40,725 nucleotides of DNA from JAGMES01 sp023128035. GTDB taxonomy: Bacteria; Bacillota; Halanaerobiia; DY22613. This document shows positions 34,201 to 40,725 of the stretch, one piece after another; the stretch's first letter is position 1, and each line of letters opens with the position of its first letter. A model generated the notes under the pieces. It saw nothing but the letters and a program-made list of their open reading frames with translations. It did no database searches and had not been told where the DNA came from. Location of the stretch: positions 1 through 40,725 of the forward strand of contig DAOVRZ010000044.1 of the NCBI GenBank assembly GCA_030627905.1, in the 5' to 3' direction. Position numbers and translations under genes: made by a program.

Positions 34201-34501
34201 CCTGCCATAAGAGGCTGGTACCAGTTATTCCATCTACATCGTAATCTCCAAAAATAACGATCCGTTCCCCACTTTGTAAAGAAACTATCAAACGTTCCAC
34301 AGCTTTTTCCATACCTGATAGGGAAAAAGGATCCCATAAATTTTTAAGATCAGTTTGAAAAAAACGTTGAATATCATTAGAGGTTTTCATTCCTCTATTA
34401 ATAAGAATTTGAATGGTAATAGGCGATAAATTAAGTTCACCTGCAATACTTTGAGTCAATTGTTGATATCTCTCATAAATTTCCCATCTCTTCTCCAACA
34501 T
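31277..34501 (-). CDS. recJ: RecJ single-strand exonuclease with extra helicase-like C-terminal module
   Basis: 1,074 residues, against about 570-790 for ordinary RecJ. The N-terminal ~570 residues are complete RecJ: IVIFGDYDVDGITG (84-94), VTVDNGIS, DHHEPPD (~165), and GGHEMAAGLSL (~425) with the OB fold after it. From ~640 to ~935 the protein resembles an SF2 RecQ-type helicase with eroded motifs: GSEKSLLIS in place of Walker A, IYPFRSQVNQQ (Ia), FFIIEEVDLI (II, degenerate DEAH), FILATTS (III), TLIYVNSPKMSVELARKL (IV) and FVVITDTVAKRIQISDIRHI (V) with LKGRMEKD (VI). The missing lysine/serine context of motif I and the lost DEAH suggest it no longer hydrolyses ATP. First gene of the operon; the ATG at 34501 has GGAG upstream. 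Confidence 0.93.
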   Translation of the reverse strand: MLEKRWEIYERYQQLTQSIAGELNLSPITIQILINRGMKTSNDIQRFFQTDLKNLWDPFSLSGMEKAVERLIVSLQSGERIVIFGDYDVDGITGTSLLWQVLKKIDANVDYYIPDRSEGYGLNKAAVQRLAESGYSLIVTVDNGISCFDEVELANSLGVDVIITDHHEPPDRIPNAVAVINPKLKDCNYPCSYLAGVGVGFKLCQALAQRLDSQSVEEYVLNQIDLVTLGTVADIVPLLDENRIIVANGLKKIQNTSNLGLRELIKVANLEDKEINTGHIGFNIGPRINAIGRLDNPMFGVELLTTTDPELATSLATRLDQTNRKRQFIEESILEQAIQMIEDNGYAEDFGIVLASSEWHAGIIGIVASKLVERYYRPIVLIALQDGIGKGSARGIRGINLYEALNSCKEYLIGFGGHEMAAGLSLDPEFVEPFREAFKNYARSVLKPEDLQPFLKIDAEVEIEQLDFSLLNELDMLAPHGMGNSRPQFLLQNVRHKFRLVGTQENHLKIDVFSRDKKLSGIGFGMSSKSKELRKNQKIDLTFSLGRNVWQGKESLQMMLNDLKASQFSLIERVFLDGDQILLNSLVQNEETDLNKIKQKFVQYKNERLFQEIYKMHKNHTSQKCLKTLENTLESKRIVKIIGSEKSLLISANFCQSREAFWRLFTVYHLLSKFEIACVIYPFRSQVNQQYEFFKEYFKQFGLSVYKATGAISSQEQNRLSEAIRDGEVNLFITTSEYLKSNLDRFQIFKERLCFFIIEEVDLIYNKLDFLNYEWKNPFILATTSIQDRKMVDLIKKAMYLDELKLDLEMMGKISIKDKREIENKDEYLLQLLRKKEKTLIYVNSPKMSVELARKLRDRLAESGEEIIYLHEKLELKDRKILEEFYQAGKVKFVVITDTVAKRIQISDIRHIIHYQLPFHQNDFILRCLKGRMEKDISTIHFIYGELDKKWNQKVVNSLIPSREVLAGLYKLFEKLADRDGQISKNKMRLIEVLKKKEEELIPSLTISSSVKIFQQIKLMEKEKLLPKPKQKLDLYSSIMYNEGIIEKKFFSEFWQAALNEDLDTLLRSFWVYL

Positions 34502-34547
34502 TTCTCCAACTCCCCAATTTAAATAATCTACTTTAAATTTAGTAGTA

Positions 34548-34772
34548 ACTTTAGTAGTTTAAATGCAAAGCTTCGTTTAGTGGTATATTATATTGATGAA
34601 AAGCGACGCCTAAGTCAGCTCGACTAATCAAAATTAACTAAACAACAAAAAGTATTAGTTCTAAACTAAGCTTTCCTTAAAATATAAAACTATGCAGAGC
34701 TGACTTTTTAAAGGAGCTTTTTATCAATATAATATACCACTAAACACGACCTTGCATAGAAACTACTAAAGT
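34548..34772 (-). ncRNA. Unidentified long-stem structured element, copy B
   Basis: The outer arms pair ACTTTAGTAGTTT with AAACTACTAAAGT, then TGCAA with TTGCA. A 23-bp perfect stem follows, beginning GTTTAGTGGTATATT and ending ATTGAT. The two boxes shared with 7278-7439 are GCGACGCCTAAGTCAGCTCG (34603-34622) and ATGCAGAGCTGACTTTTTAA (34692-34711). AAGTCAGCTC and GAGCTGACTT within them pair perfectly. The segment between the boxes is longer than in copy A and unrelated in sequence. It lies between the trpP terminator and recJ, so on the minus strand it could be the recJ operon leader or a separate RNA. Confidence 0.62.
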
Positions 34773-34851
34773 TGTGTCAAATATAAATAAGTTCTACAAA
34801 GAAAACTTCATTCCTGCTAAAAACCTGAATAAGAAACTTTACAAAAAAATA

Positions 34852-34890
34852 CAAAAAAAATCTCCCCTGAAACAAAGCTCAGAGGAGATC
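34852..34890 (-). terminator. Rho-independent terminator of trpP
   Basis: ATCTCCTCTGA pairs with TCAGGGGAGAT on the minus strand (one G-U) around an 8-base loop, followed by eight Ts. Confidence 0.85.
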
Positions 34891-34919
34891 TTAAGGGAGG
34901 TATTAACATATTATTAAAA

Positions 34920-34942
34920 TACTTTTTGTGGGCTAATCATTA
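34920..34942 (+). repeat. 23-base direct repeat, copy 2 of 2
   Basis: Identical to 2621-2643, three bases from the trpP stop codon. The left palindrome arm found at the other site is absent here, so this looks like the trace of a lost or partial element. Confidence 0.7.
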
Positions 34943-34945
34943 AGA

Positions 34946-35476
34946 TTACATTTTTTTATTAAGGCTCACTTCCAAAGTTTCTTCACTATACTTAAAAGAG
35001 ATATAAAGTACATAAGCAATTCCTAAATTCATAAAAGCCGATGGTAAAATTACTTTTCTCAAAAATATACTAAAAGGAACAGGTAAACCTACAAAAGCTT
35101 CAGCTAAAGCACAAAAAATACATCCACTAAGTACTGTACCTACTAAACTAATAATACAAATCATAATTTCCTGGTTAGAAATATATTTCCTTAAGTAATG
35201 AACTAAATGATAAAGTAGACCACAAGAAATAACTTTTTCAATTACATTTATCCATGAACCAGAAAAGGTAGTAAACAGAGAAGCAAAAATAGATAAAAAA
35301 AGTATACTAAATGTTATAATACGGAAATCATCCTTCATTAAAATAATTACAAAAAGTACTGCCAAAGTAAAATCAGGTTTCAACCCACTAACAGGAAAAA
35401 TTGGTTGAAAAATCGTATAATAGATTACACCAATTAAAAGTAAAAGGGTAGTATCCAAAATATCTTTTACTCGCAT
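34946..35476 (-). CDS. trpP: TrpP/YhaG-like tryptophan transporter
   Basis: 176 residues with five or six membrane helices. The conserved opening (LLLIGVIYYTIFQPIFPV, then GLKPDFTLAVLFVIILMKDD) is that of the TrpP family, in which GMKPDF is nearly invariant. GSWINVIEKVIS and VGTVLSGCIFCALA fit the middle. In Bacillus the homologue takes up tryptophan and is controlled by TRAP. No TRAP (GAG/UAG triplet) or T-box leader is visible here. The gene has its own promoter and terminator and stands alone. AAGGAG lies 10 bases before the ATG. Confidence 0.8.
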   Translation of the reverse strand: MRVKDILDTTLLLLIGVIYYTIFQPIFPVSGLKPDFTLAVLFVIILMKDDFRIITFSILFLSIFASLFTTFSGSWINVIEKVISCGLLYHLVHYLRKYISNQEIMICIISLVGTVLSGCIFCALAEAFVGLPVPFSIFLRKVILPSAFMNLGIAYVLYISFKYSEETLEVSLNKKM

Positions 35477-35548
35477 CCACTTGACACTCCTTCAATTAGA
35501 CCAAATAATTTTTATTAAACCACATTTAATATAGTACTACGTATTCTA

Positions 35549-35577
35549 ATATTATTACACTTTTCTCATTTTGTCAA
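35549..35577 (-). promoter_or_regulatory. Sigma-A promoter of trpP
   Basis: TTGACA (35572-35577), 17 bases, TAATAT (35549-35554). It lies just past the ubiB stop. Confidence 0.85.
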
Positions 35578-35603
35578 GATCTTTTTCGTTATTTTCTGTT
35601 AAT

Positions 35604-37277
35604 TCAAAACCTTCCGGAACGTAAAATCGATATTACCAACCATATTCCTAAAATTCCAGCAATCACATAACCTGCAAATCCAATACTTGAAACTCCCTGA
35701 ATAAGTGGCTCAATCTTAGATTGAATGGTCAAAGATGAACCAACAAACAAAGACGAGACAATCAATCCCATGACCAGTCTATTAATAATTATATCAAGTT
35801 TTGAAGCGAGATCTTGTAAATTTTCATGCTGAAATCTTATCTTTAGATTATCGTTTAGAATTTTTTGTAAAGCTAAATGTAAATCTTCTGGTAAATAACT
35901 TACCTTTTGAAAAAAATCTCCAGCTTCACTAGTCAAATTTTTTATAATCCGACCTGGGTGCAAACGCTTTTGAATTAACCTAATAGCAAAAGGTTTTGCC
36001 ACTTCTAAAAGATTAAAACTTGGCTCAAGATGTTTAGCTACACCTTCAAGGGTAATAGTAGCTTTAACCAATAATATAATGTTAGATGGAAAATAAATAG
36101 AATGTTTCCTTGAAATCTCCATAATTTCATCAAACAAAGAATGCATTTGAATCTCCATCAATTGGATATCATAATATTTTTCGATCAACCCTCCAATCTC
36201 CTTTTTAAACTTATGCTCATCAATATTAGGCTGAACCATTCCCATATTTAAAAAAGCATTTACAACACCATCTGTATTTTTTCTAACCAAAGCAACAAAA
36301 AGCTGAGCAAATTGATCTCTAACCTTATCATCCAACTCTCCCATTAAACCAAAATCCAGATAGGCAATCTTATCTGGTTCTATAATCATAATATTCCCTG
36401 GATGAGGATCGCCATGAAAAAAACCATGTAAAAGAATTTGTGAAAAAAATGATTCTGCGCCCAATTTAGCAAAATGTTGTCGCTTCACCAGATTATCATC
36501 TCTTCGAAATTCGGTTACTTTTGTACCAATGATATATTCCATCACTAAAATCTTCTGAGTAGTATATTTCCAGTAAATTTTCGGTATTTTTATATTTGGG
36601 TTATCATTAAAATTACGACTAAATCGTTCCGCATGTCTACCCTCTGAATGATAATCTAACTCTTCTATAATAGCTCGAGAAAAGTTTTTTATAATCTCTA
36701 CAGGGTCAAAGTTCAGCTGATTATGCATTCTTTCCTTCACTATTCCAGCAAGATTAGTAAGAATCTCTAAATCCACCTTAACCTTTTTGTGAATTCCAGG
36801 TCTTTGAACTTTGACAACAACCTCTTCCCCTGTGAATAATTTTGCTTTGTGAACTTGACCTATTGAACCTGCAGCTAGAGGTTCTTCAAGAAATTCTAAA
36901 AAAATCTCTTCTACTTGATGATTAGTCTCATCAAAAATAATGTCATGAATCTTTATAGTAGGTACTGGGTGAACTTTATCTTGAAGTTTTTCTAATTCTT
37001 TAAGAACTTCTTCGGGGAATATATCTGATCTAGTGCTTAACATTTGTCCAAATTTAACAAAGGTTGGCCCCAATTCTTCCAAAGTTTTTCTAAGCCTTTT
37101 CCCCAGTCCAAATTCATCAGAACTTCTCCATTTTTGTACCCTATTTTTAAAAGAAAGCATATGATAGAGATCTAATTTTTCAATAAAAAAGCCAAATCCA
37201 TTACGAATTAAAATTTCCACAATCTGACGATATCTTTGAATATGACGGTAACGACGATTTAAATCTCGAAGAGGCAT
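35604..37277 (-). CDS. ABC1/UbiB-family atypical kinase
   Basis: 557 residues. The family signatures are present: ELGPTFVKFGQMLSTRSD (KxGQ, ~69-86), AAGSIGQVHKAKLFTGEEVV with the alanine-rich loop replacing a P-loop and the invariant lysine after it (VVVKVQRPG), GDPHPGNIMI (~298) and LDFGLMGEL (~316) as catalytic and metal-binding loops. The C-terminus has two membrane helices (LVMGLIVSSLFVGSSLTI; IGFAGYVIAGILGIWLVISI). In respiring bacteria UbiB supports ubiquinone synthesis. In quinone-poor anaerobes the role is unknown and may concern membrane lipids. It is third in a set with the phasin-like and DUF456 genes. Confidence 0.9.
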   Translation of the reverse strand: MPLRDLNRRYRHIQRYRQIVEILIRNGFGFFIEKLDLYHMLSFKNRVQKWRSSDEFGLGKRLRKTLEELGPTFVKFGQMLSTRSDIFPEEVLKELEKLQDKVHPVPTIKIHDIIFDETNHQVEEIFLEFLEEPLAAGSIGQVHKAKLFTGEEVVVKVQRPGIHKKVKVDLEILTNLAGIVKERMHNQLNFDPVEIIKNFSRAIIEELDYHSEGRHAERFSRNFNDNPNIKIPKIYWKYTTQKILVMEYIIGTKVTEFRRDDNLVKRQHFAKLGAESFFSQILLHGFFHGDPHPGNIMIIEPDKIAYLDFGLMGELDDKVRDQFAQLFVALVRKNTDGVVNAFLNMGMVQPNIDEHKFKKEIGGLIEKYYDIQLMEIQMHSLFDEIMEISRKHSIYFPSNIILLVKATITLEGVAKHLEPSFNLLEVAKPFAIRLIQKRLHPGRIIKNLTSEAGDFFQKVSYLPEDLHLALQKILNDNLKIRFQHENLQDLASKLDIIINRLVMGLIVSSLFVGSSLTIQSKIEPLIQGVSSIGFAGYVIAGILGIWLVISILRSGRF

Positions 37278-37293
37278 AGAAAATTTCCACCTT

Positions 37294-37776
37294 TTATATA
37301 AATATTCTTATAACAACCCAGCCAGCCAAGAACAGTGAAATAAAAAACGTTGTGATAGTTCCACCCAAAACCCCTATAAGGCTACCCAAACCTACTCTTA
37401 TGGCCTGATCAAAAGGACGACCTACTATCAGTTCAGCAAGCACTGCCCCACCTAGAGGCCCCAAAAAGATACCAATTGGGCCCATGGTAAAAATACCAAT
37501 CAATAACCCGACCATACCTCCCATAAGACCTATTTTACTAGCACCAAATTTTTTGGCTCCAATCAAGCTGAAAATTTTATCAATTCCCTCTGCTAAAAGG
37601 GTTATACCACCGAAAATTAAAAGCTCTGTTAAAGAAAATCCATTAAAATCTGTCCCAATTCCATAAACCACCGCCCCAAGCAAAATTAGTGTAGCACCTG
37701 GTATTAGTGGTATAATTGTTCCTAAAACACCTACCACAGCCAAAATTAAAGTAATAATTTTTAATAATATTAACAC
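37294..37776 (-). CDS. DUF456 small membrane protein
   Basis: 160 residues, almost wholly hydrophobic, with about four helices and many glycines. The pattern VLGTIIPLIPGATLILLGAV, then GAKKFGASKIGLMGGMVGLL and GIFLGPLGGAVLAELI, is that of DUF456. Family members are membrane proteins of unknown function. The start is a GTG at 37776 with AGAGGA 7 bases upstream. It lies 10 bases after the phasin-like gene and 16 before ubiB, so the three are very likely one operon. Confidence 0.85.
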   Translation of the reverse strand: MLILLKIITLILAVVGVLGTIIPLIPGATLILLGAVVYGIGTDFNGFSLTELLIFGGITLLAEGIDKIFSLIGAKKFGASKIGLMGGMVGLLIGIFTMGPIGIFLGPLGGAVLAELIVGRPFDQAIRVGLGSLIGVLGGTITTFFISLFLAGWVVIRIFI

Positions 37777-37786
37777 AATTTATCCT

Positions 37787-38131
37787 CTATTGCTGCTGAT
37801 CTGGTGTGGTTTCATAACCTAATTTACTCTCTAAAATAAAAACTTGACTCTTTAAAGATTTTATTTCGTCTTTTAACTCTTCAAAATCCGATTTTGTTAT
37901 AATACCAGAACTCTTCAAACCCTTTTGAATCTCTTCCGTTACTCTCAACTTCATCCTTTCCCTTTCAACATCTGCCCGATGAATCATCTGATTCATTAAA
38001 TTTTCACCTTCTACTCTACCTATCATCCCCTGATTCATCAAACCCCTAACCCTCTCCTCAATCATATCCTTGGTCCAAAGTGCAGCCCCCACCCCAGTCA
38101 ACAAAACCTCTTGCATCATCTCTCTCATCAT
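37787..38131 (-). CDS. Phasin-like coiled-coil protein (COG3937 type)
   Basis: About 114 residues. The motif EVLLTGVGAALWTKDMIEER near the N-terminus and a long amphipathic helix to the C-terminus (EIQKGLKSSGIITKSDFEEL, then LKDEIKSLKSQVFILESKLG) match the small phasin-like proteins found next to ubiB/aarF genes in Clostridia. Phasins coat polyhydroxyalkanoate granules, but no granule synthesis gene is visible and the name is by similarity only. The ATG at 38131 is chosen because AGGAGG is 9 bases upstream; other Met codons lie within 6 bases, and the frame is open further without a site. First gene of the operon with DUF456 and ubiB. Confidence 0.7.
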   Translation of the reverse strand: MMREMMQEVLLTGVGAALWTKDMIEERVRGLMNQGMIGRVEGENLMNQMIHRADVERERMKLRVTEEIQKGLKSSGIITKSDFEELKDEIKSLKSQVFILESKLGYETTPDQQQ

Positions 38132-38306
38132 TTGCATCAGCCTCCTTTTGCGTATCAAGTTTATTTTGCTACGAAACTCCTTTTTCAATACTAAGTCAAG
38201 ATATTTTCTAGCATTTTCTTTTTAAGCTTTCCAAATTTGGGAGCAATGTTTTTTCTAATCCCCTTTGTTTTTAAATTTTTATTTAGTCATTTCATCAAAT
38301 CCAATC

Positions 38307-38501
38307 TTAGGTAGTTATTTTTATTAAATGCTTATACTCGCTATACATACAATTTCCACTCTCATCCATCACTATCCTTGTACTACTCAGATGAAGATAG
38401 CAAAAATCTTTTTTAGAAATGTCTACATAGTTAGGTGCAGTCCAGTAGTATATATATAAACTTATTGGTCTTGATTTCTCTCTACACTGCCATTTGTGCA
38501 A
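38307..38501 (-). pseudogene. RHS repeat-core fragment
   Basis: The stretch CYLHLSSTRIVMDESGNCMYSE (given as CYLHLSSTRIVMD and ESGNCMYSE) matches the RHS core signature YHLxxLGSTRxVTDxxGNxxxxY that closes RHS proteins. No start signal is convincing and the surrounding residues are not family-like. It is a leftover piece of a large RHS gene. Its order relative to the fragment at 38550-38685 is the reverse of that in an intact RHS protein, so rearrangement has occurred. Confidence 0.6.
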
Positions 38502-38549
38502 AGCAACTCCTACTTTTTATTGCTGCCTAACCTTCCTCGGCTAACTACA

Positions 38550-38685
38550 AGTACCTTATTCCAGACACACGATTATTATAATAGAATACATACCAATTAA
38601 ACCCCATCTTTAATTGGATCCTCACTCACAAATCGACCAATAACCGGGTCATAGTAGTGAGCATTGAAGTAGTACTTTACTAATT
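38550..38685 (-). pseudogene. RHS core C-terminal fragment (YDPxIGRFxSEDP)
   Basis: The minus strand encodes KYYFNAHYYDPVIGRFVSED, then PIKDG, the hallmark that directly precedes the variable C-terminal toxin of RHS proteins. After it FNWYV and YYNN are readable in two further frames, so small indels have broken the end. There is no start codon; it is the scar of a displaced RHS tip. Confidence 0.75.
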
Positions 38686-38695
38686 TGATATACCA

Positions 38696-38731
38696 AAGAA
38701 GGCTACTAATCTATTTGATAGTAGCCTTCTT
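38696..38731. other. Perfect 13-bp hairpin
   Basis: AAGAAGGCTACTA and its exact complement around a 10-base loop, just upstream (on the minus strand) of the RHS fragment. It could be an old terminator, but no T-run of more than three follows on either strand. Confidence 0.5.
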
Positions 38732-38901
38732 GATTCCACTGCAAAAAGGATAGGTATATCTCTTAAAACTGGGCTCTAAAATTTTTAAATTCCTTTTTCA
38801 GGTAATTCAATACTAGTTGTACACTGCGAATTATTTTCTAGGGTCTATTACAACATACACCATAAGGATATGTTTGTTAATTTAACTTCGAATTCCTTGT
38901 T

Positions 38902-39321
38902 TTAGGGTATAACTATCCCGTAATCAGGGTGAGAAGGAATTTTTTCAACTTGACTGGTAATACATCTGGCAAATTTTTTAAAGTTAAGTGCTGTGAATTT
39001 CAAGCCCATAATAACTTTTGATTTATATAGACCTCTAACTTTAATGTTATCTGCACCATGACCTCTTTTCAAAGCAGAGTTTGTTCCTTCAATTGCTGCT
39101 CTTTGACTCGTATTTTCTTGTAATTCTATCTTTATTGAAGCTCGGGTTTGATCTGCAATCAATGTTTTTTCCTCAAATCGTACTACACAGCTCTTTTTTT
39201 GAAACTTTATTCTGCAGACTTCCCTTAATTCACAATTTGAACAGGTATCCAAATCAAAGTGAGCACTAAAAACGTAAGCATCAAATAGATTCTTTCCAAA
39301 GCTATTGGAAAGAACCGTCAA
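38902..39321 (-). pseudogene. IS1182-type transposase, C-terminal remnant
   Basis: The 139-codon frame holds CSNCELREVCRIKFQ (a zinc-knuckle-like Cys cluster), then RAAIEGTNSALKRGHGADNI and VRGLYKSKVIMGLKFTALNF, which match the C-terminus of IS1182-family DDE transposases (about 450-550 residues). The catalytic aspartates of the core are absent except possibly the final E of the IEGTNS block. It is therefore inactive. A hairpin overlaps its upstream edge. It sits between the immunity gene and the RHS fragments and may have caused their break-up. Confidence 0.85.
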
Positions 39322-39360
39322 ATATCCCCCACCTTAAAATGAAATAGAGGCTATTTGACG
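39316..39360. repeat. Inverted repeat at the edge of the IS remnant
   Basis: CGTCAAATA and TATTTGACG, 9 bp, separated by 27 bases that include a CCCCCACC run. It marks the point where transposase similarity begins and may be the residue of an element end. Confidence 0.45.
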
Positions 39361-39515
39361 CTTACTTATTTTTCATAAAAACTCTTTCAAATTGCATTAT
39401 ATCATAATTACTATCTTTGTCTAAATTGAGTAGTAGTCTTATAGTCCTAGTGTTAAAAAGAGATCTAAGACTAAAATTTTGATCTCTCATAATTTAGCTC
39501 AAGATTTCATAACTA

Positions 39516-40052
39516 TTAAATCATATTAGCTAACTCATTTTCAAGCTTATTAATTAATTCCGATTCATAACTATATTCCACTGCATTACCAAAGTATTCT
39601 TGTGTCTTTAAAAAAAATTCCTTAGCAGATTCTAAGATAGCTTTATAAAAATCATATTTAGGAAGTGTTATTTGAGTTTTCGTAGTTGATTCGATAGATA
39701 ATAATGTAAAATTATTGCTAAGACTTTTAATCTGTAGTTTAATAGGTTGGTCTGGAAAATAAAATTCTGTTTCTTGATTTTTTAAACTATCATCTACTAA
39801 ATTAACCATGTACGCCCAAAGTTGATCTATTATATCCCAGTATGTGAAATCCATTAATATAGTCTCGTTATACTTTAAATAAATAGCCCCTTCAATATAA
39901 TCTGTATCAATATCTTTGACTATTTTTTCTATTGCCTTTTCATCACCTAATTCTGCGAAAAAATCTTTATAATTATCATTTAAAATAGTTAAATCTTTTA
40001 TTATTGTGTTAGGCTTTTTTATATAAGACTTTATAGTAAATATAATAATCAC
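39516..40052 (-). CDS. Candidate immunity protein for the RHS toxin
   Basis: 178 residues, acidic, soluble, with no signal peptide. The sequence (IEGAIYLKYNETILMDFTYW, IDQLWAYMVNLVDD, FYFPDQPIKLQIKSLSNN) does not match a family I can name, but its size and composition suit a toxin-neutralising protein. It starts 12 bases after the toxin gene stop in the same direction, the standard place for an RHS or CDI immunity gene. The start is unclear: the frame opens with a GTG at 40052 beside AAGAAG, without an ideal ribosome site. Function is inferred from position alone. Confidence 0.6.
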   Translation of the reverse strand: MIIIFTIKSYIKKPNTIIKDLTILNDNYKDFFAELGDEKAIEKIVKDIDTDYIEGAIYLKYNETILMDFTYWDIIDQLWAYMVNLVDDSLKNQETEFYFPDQPIKLQIKSLSNNFTLLSIESTTKTQITLPKYDFYKAILESAKEFFLKTQEYFGNAVEYSYESELINKLENELANMI

Positions 40053-40064
40053 CTTCTTTAGTAA

Positions 40065-40725
40065 TTAATTTTTTGGATAAAACTGCCCAACTCGCCCGTT
40101 TTTAAACCCAACAATGTAATTAATACCACTATAAGTTCCTTCAATTTGATACCTACCTTTTGTTCCTTTTTCAATTAAAATGTTTCTATTTTGCTTCATA
40201 ATATGATGAATTGCATCGGAAATATTATCAATACTCATGTTTTTATTAAAGAAACTTTGAACCGTTTTAATAGAGCCATCCCAATATTTTAGATAATGTC
40301 TTTCAAGTATATGTTTTAACCCTCTTTTGCCCAAAAGAAATGTATCCATACCAAAAATCATTTTTTTTCCTTTGAAGTTTGATAATGCATTTATAACTGT
40401 ACTAGGATCAACTTTTCTCAATCCCTTAGCTATATCGATAACATCATCAATTTTCTCAGCACTTTTAACAACATCTATCATATCATCAGCTTTACCAATT
40501 GCTTTTACAGCTCTGCCACCACCAGTTGCCCCAGGTAGCACCATGCAACCTACATCAGCTCCTAAAGCAACCCAATTTATAACATTTTTTTGGCTGTTTG
40601 ACAATATCTACAATATCCATAACTATGCCTGCAATATCGAAAAATGTATCAAACCATAACCCATTTTTATCTGCATTAACTACTGGACTATTACCACTGT
40701 TAAGAGACATGCTTTTTGACAGTAA
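40065..40725 (-). pseudogene. RHS protein C-terminal tip with predicted RNase toxin, frameshifted, partial
   Basis: From the window edge the frame reads SGNSPVVNADKNGLWFDTFF, then DIAGIVMDIVDIVKQPK, the usual end of an RHS core (NNPVxxxDxxGL) and the linker to the toxin. At a run of seven As (40585-40591) the frame must shift by one base to continue as NVINWVALGADVGCMVLPGA, TGGGRAVKAIGKADD and the C-terminal domain. That domain (GKRGLKHILERHYLKYW, SIDNISDAIHHIMKQN, GRYQIEGTYSGINYIVGF, GRVGQFYPKN) has the His/Arg and terminal Tyr-Pro layout of BECR-fold RNase toxins (EndoU/barnase-like group). The extra A disrupts it unless slippage restores the frame. The main RHS gene lies outside the window. 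Confidence 0.72.

Noticed and set aside
1..40725. CRISPR arrays
   Set aside because: No regularly spaced direct repeats were seen; repeats present are palindromic or occur only twice.
1..40725. tRNA and rRNA genes
   Set aside because: No cloverleaf with GGTTCGAATCC-type arms and no rRNA-like segment was noticed on either strand.

Overview
The window looks like a low-GC, anaerobic, Gram-positive-type bacterium of the Clostridia/Halanaerobiia kind. The order recJ-apt-relA-dtd-MBL hydrolase-hemZ-PrsA-like-hisS-aspS-6S RNA-(ger genes, fthC)-rarA-yigZ-iscR-nifS-nifU-mnmA matches the conserved block known from Bacillota. Start regions carry strong AGGAGG-like ribosome binding sites, and the remains of gerA genes point to a spore-forming ancestor. 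Nearly every gene reads on the minus strand, so transcription runs from right to left in these coordinates. The exact genus cannot be fixed from sequence alone; Halanaerobiales-type is my best guess.

Left third (1-10,660): an accessory zone. At the edge is a frameshifted IscB-like (RRXRR/RuvC) gene behind a structured leader that looks like its HEARO/omega RNA. Next come thioredoxin with a textbook promoter and a CsoR/CstR-type operator, a Trm11-like methyltransferase, speD and an orphan ABC-type binding lipoprotein. Three short IS200/IS605-like elements and a large palindrome sit among them. Two of the elements end exactly at gene stop codons. Then follow a wrecked class III aminotransferase, a secreted ankyrin-repeat protein, a fold-type II PLP enzyme, a PD-(D/E)XK-like winged-helix protein and a GNAT remnant.

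Middle (10,660-34,500): the conserved core. iscR-nifS-nifU-mnmA forms an Fe-S assembly and tRNA thiolation operon with a visible sigma-A promoter and Rrf2-type operator. rarA and yigZ overlap. Between rarA and the 6S RNA lies a dead germinant-receptor locus: truncated gerAA and gerAC and two broken gerAB copies, with fthC intact among them. hisS-aspS precede the 6S RNA. recJ-apt-relA-dtd-MBL-hemZ-PrsA reads as one long operon closed by a strong terminator. RecJ is about 1,070 residues long because it carries a degenerate RecQ-like helicase module at its C-terminus.

Right part (34,500-40,725): trpP, ubiB, a DUF456 protein and a phasin-like protein, then a decayed RHS polymorphic-toxin region. 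That region holds an RHS C-terminal toxin of predicted BECR type with a one-base frameshift in a poly-A tract, a candidate immunity gene, an IS1182-type transposase remnant and scattered RHS core fragments.

The most interesting unexplained signal is a pair of related 160-225 nt elements (7278-7439 and 34548-34772). Their very long stems differ in sequence but stay perfectly paired, and the same two conserved boxes lie inside each. They look like a mobile or conserved structured RNA that I cannot name.
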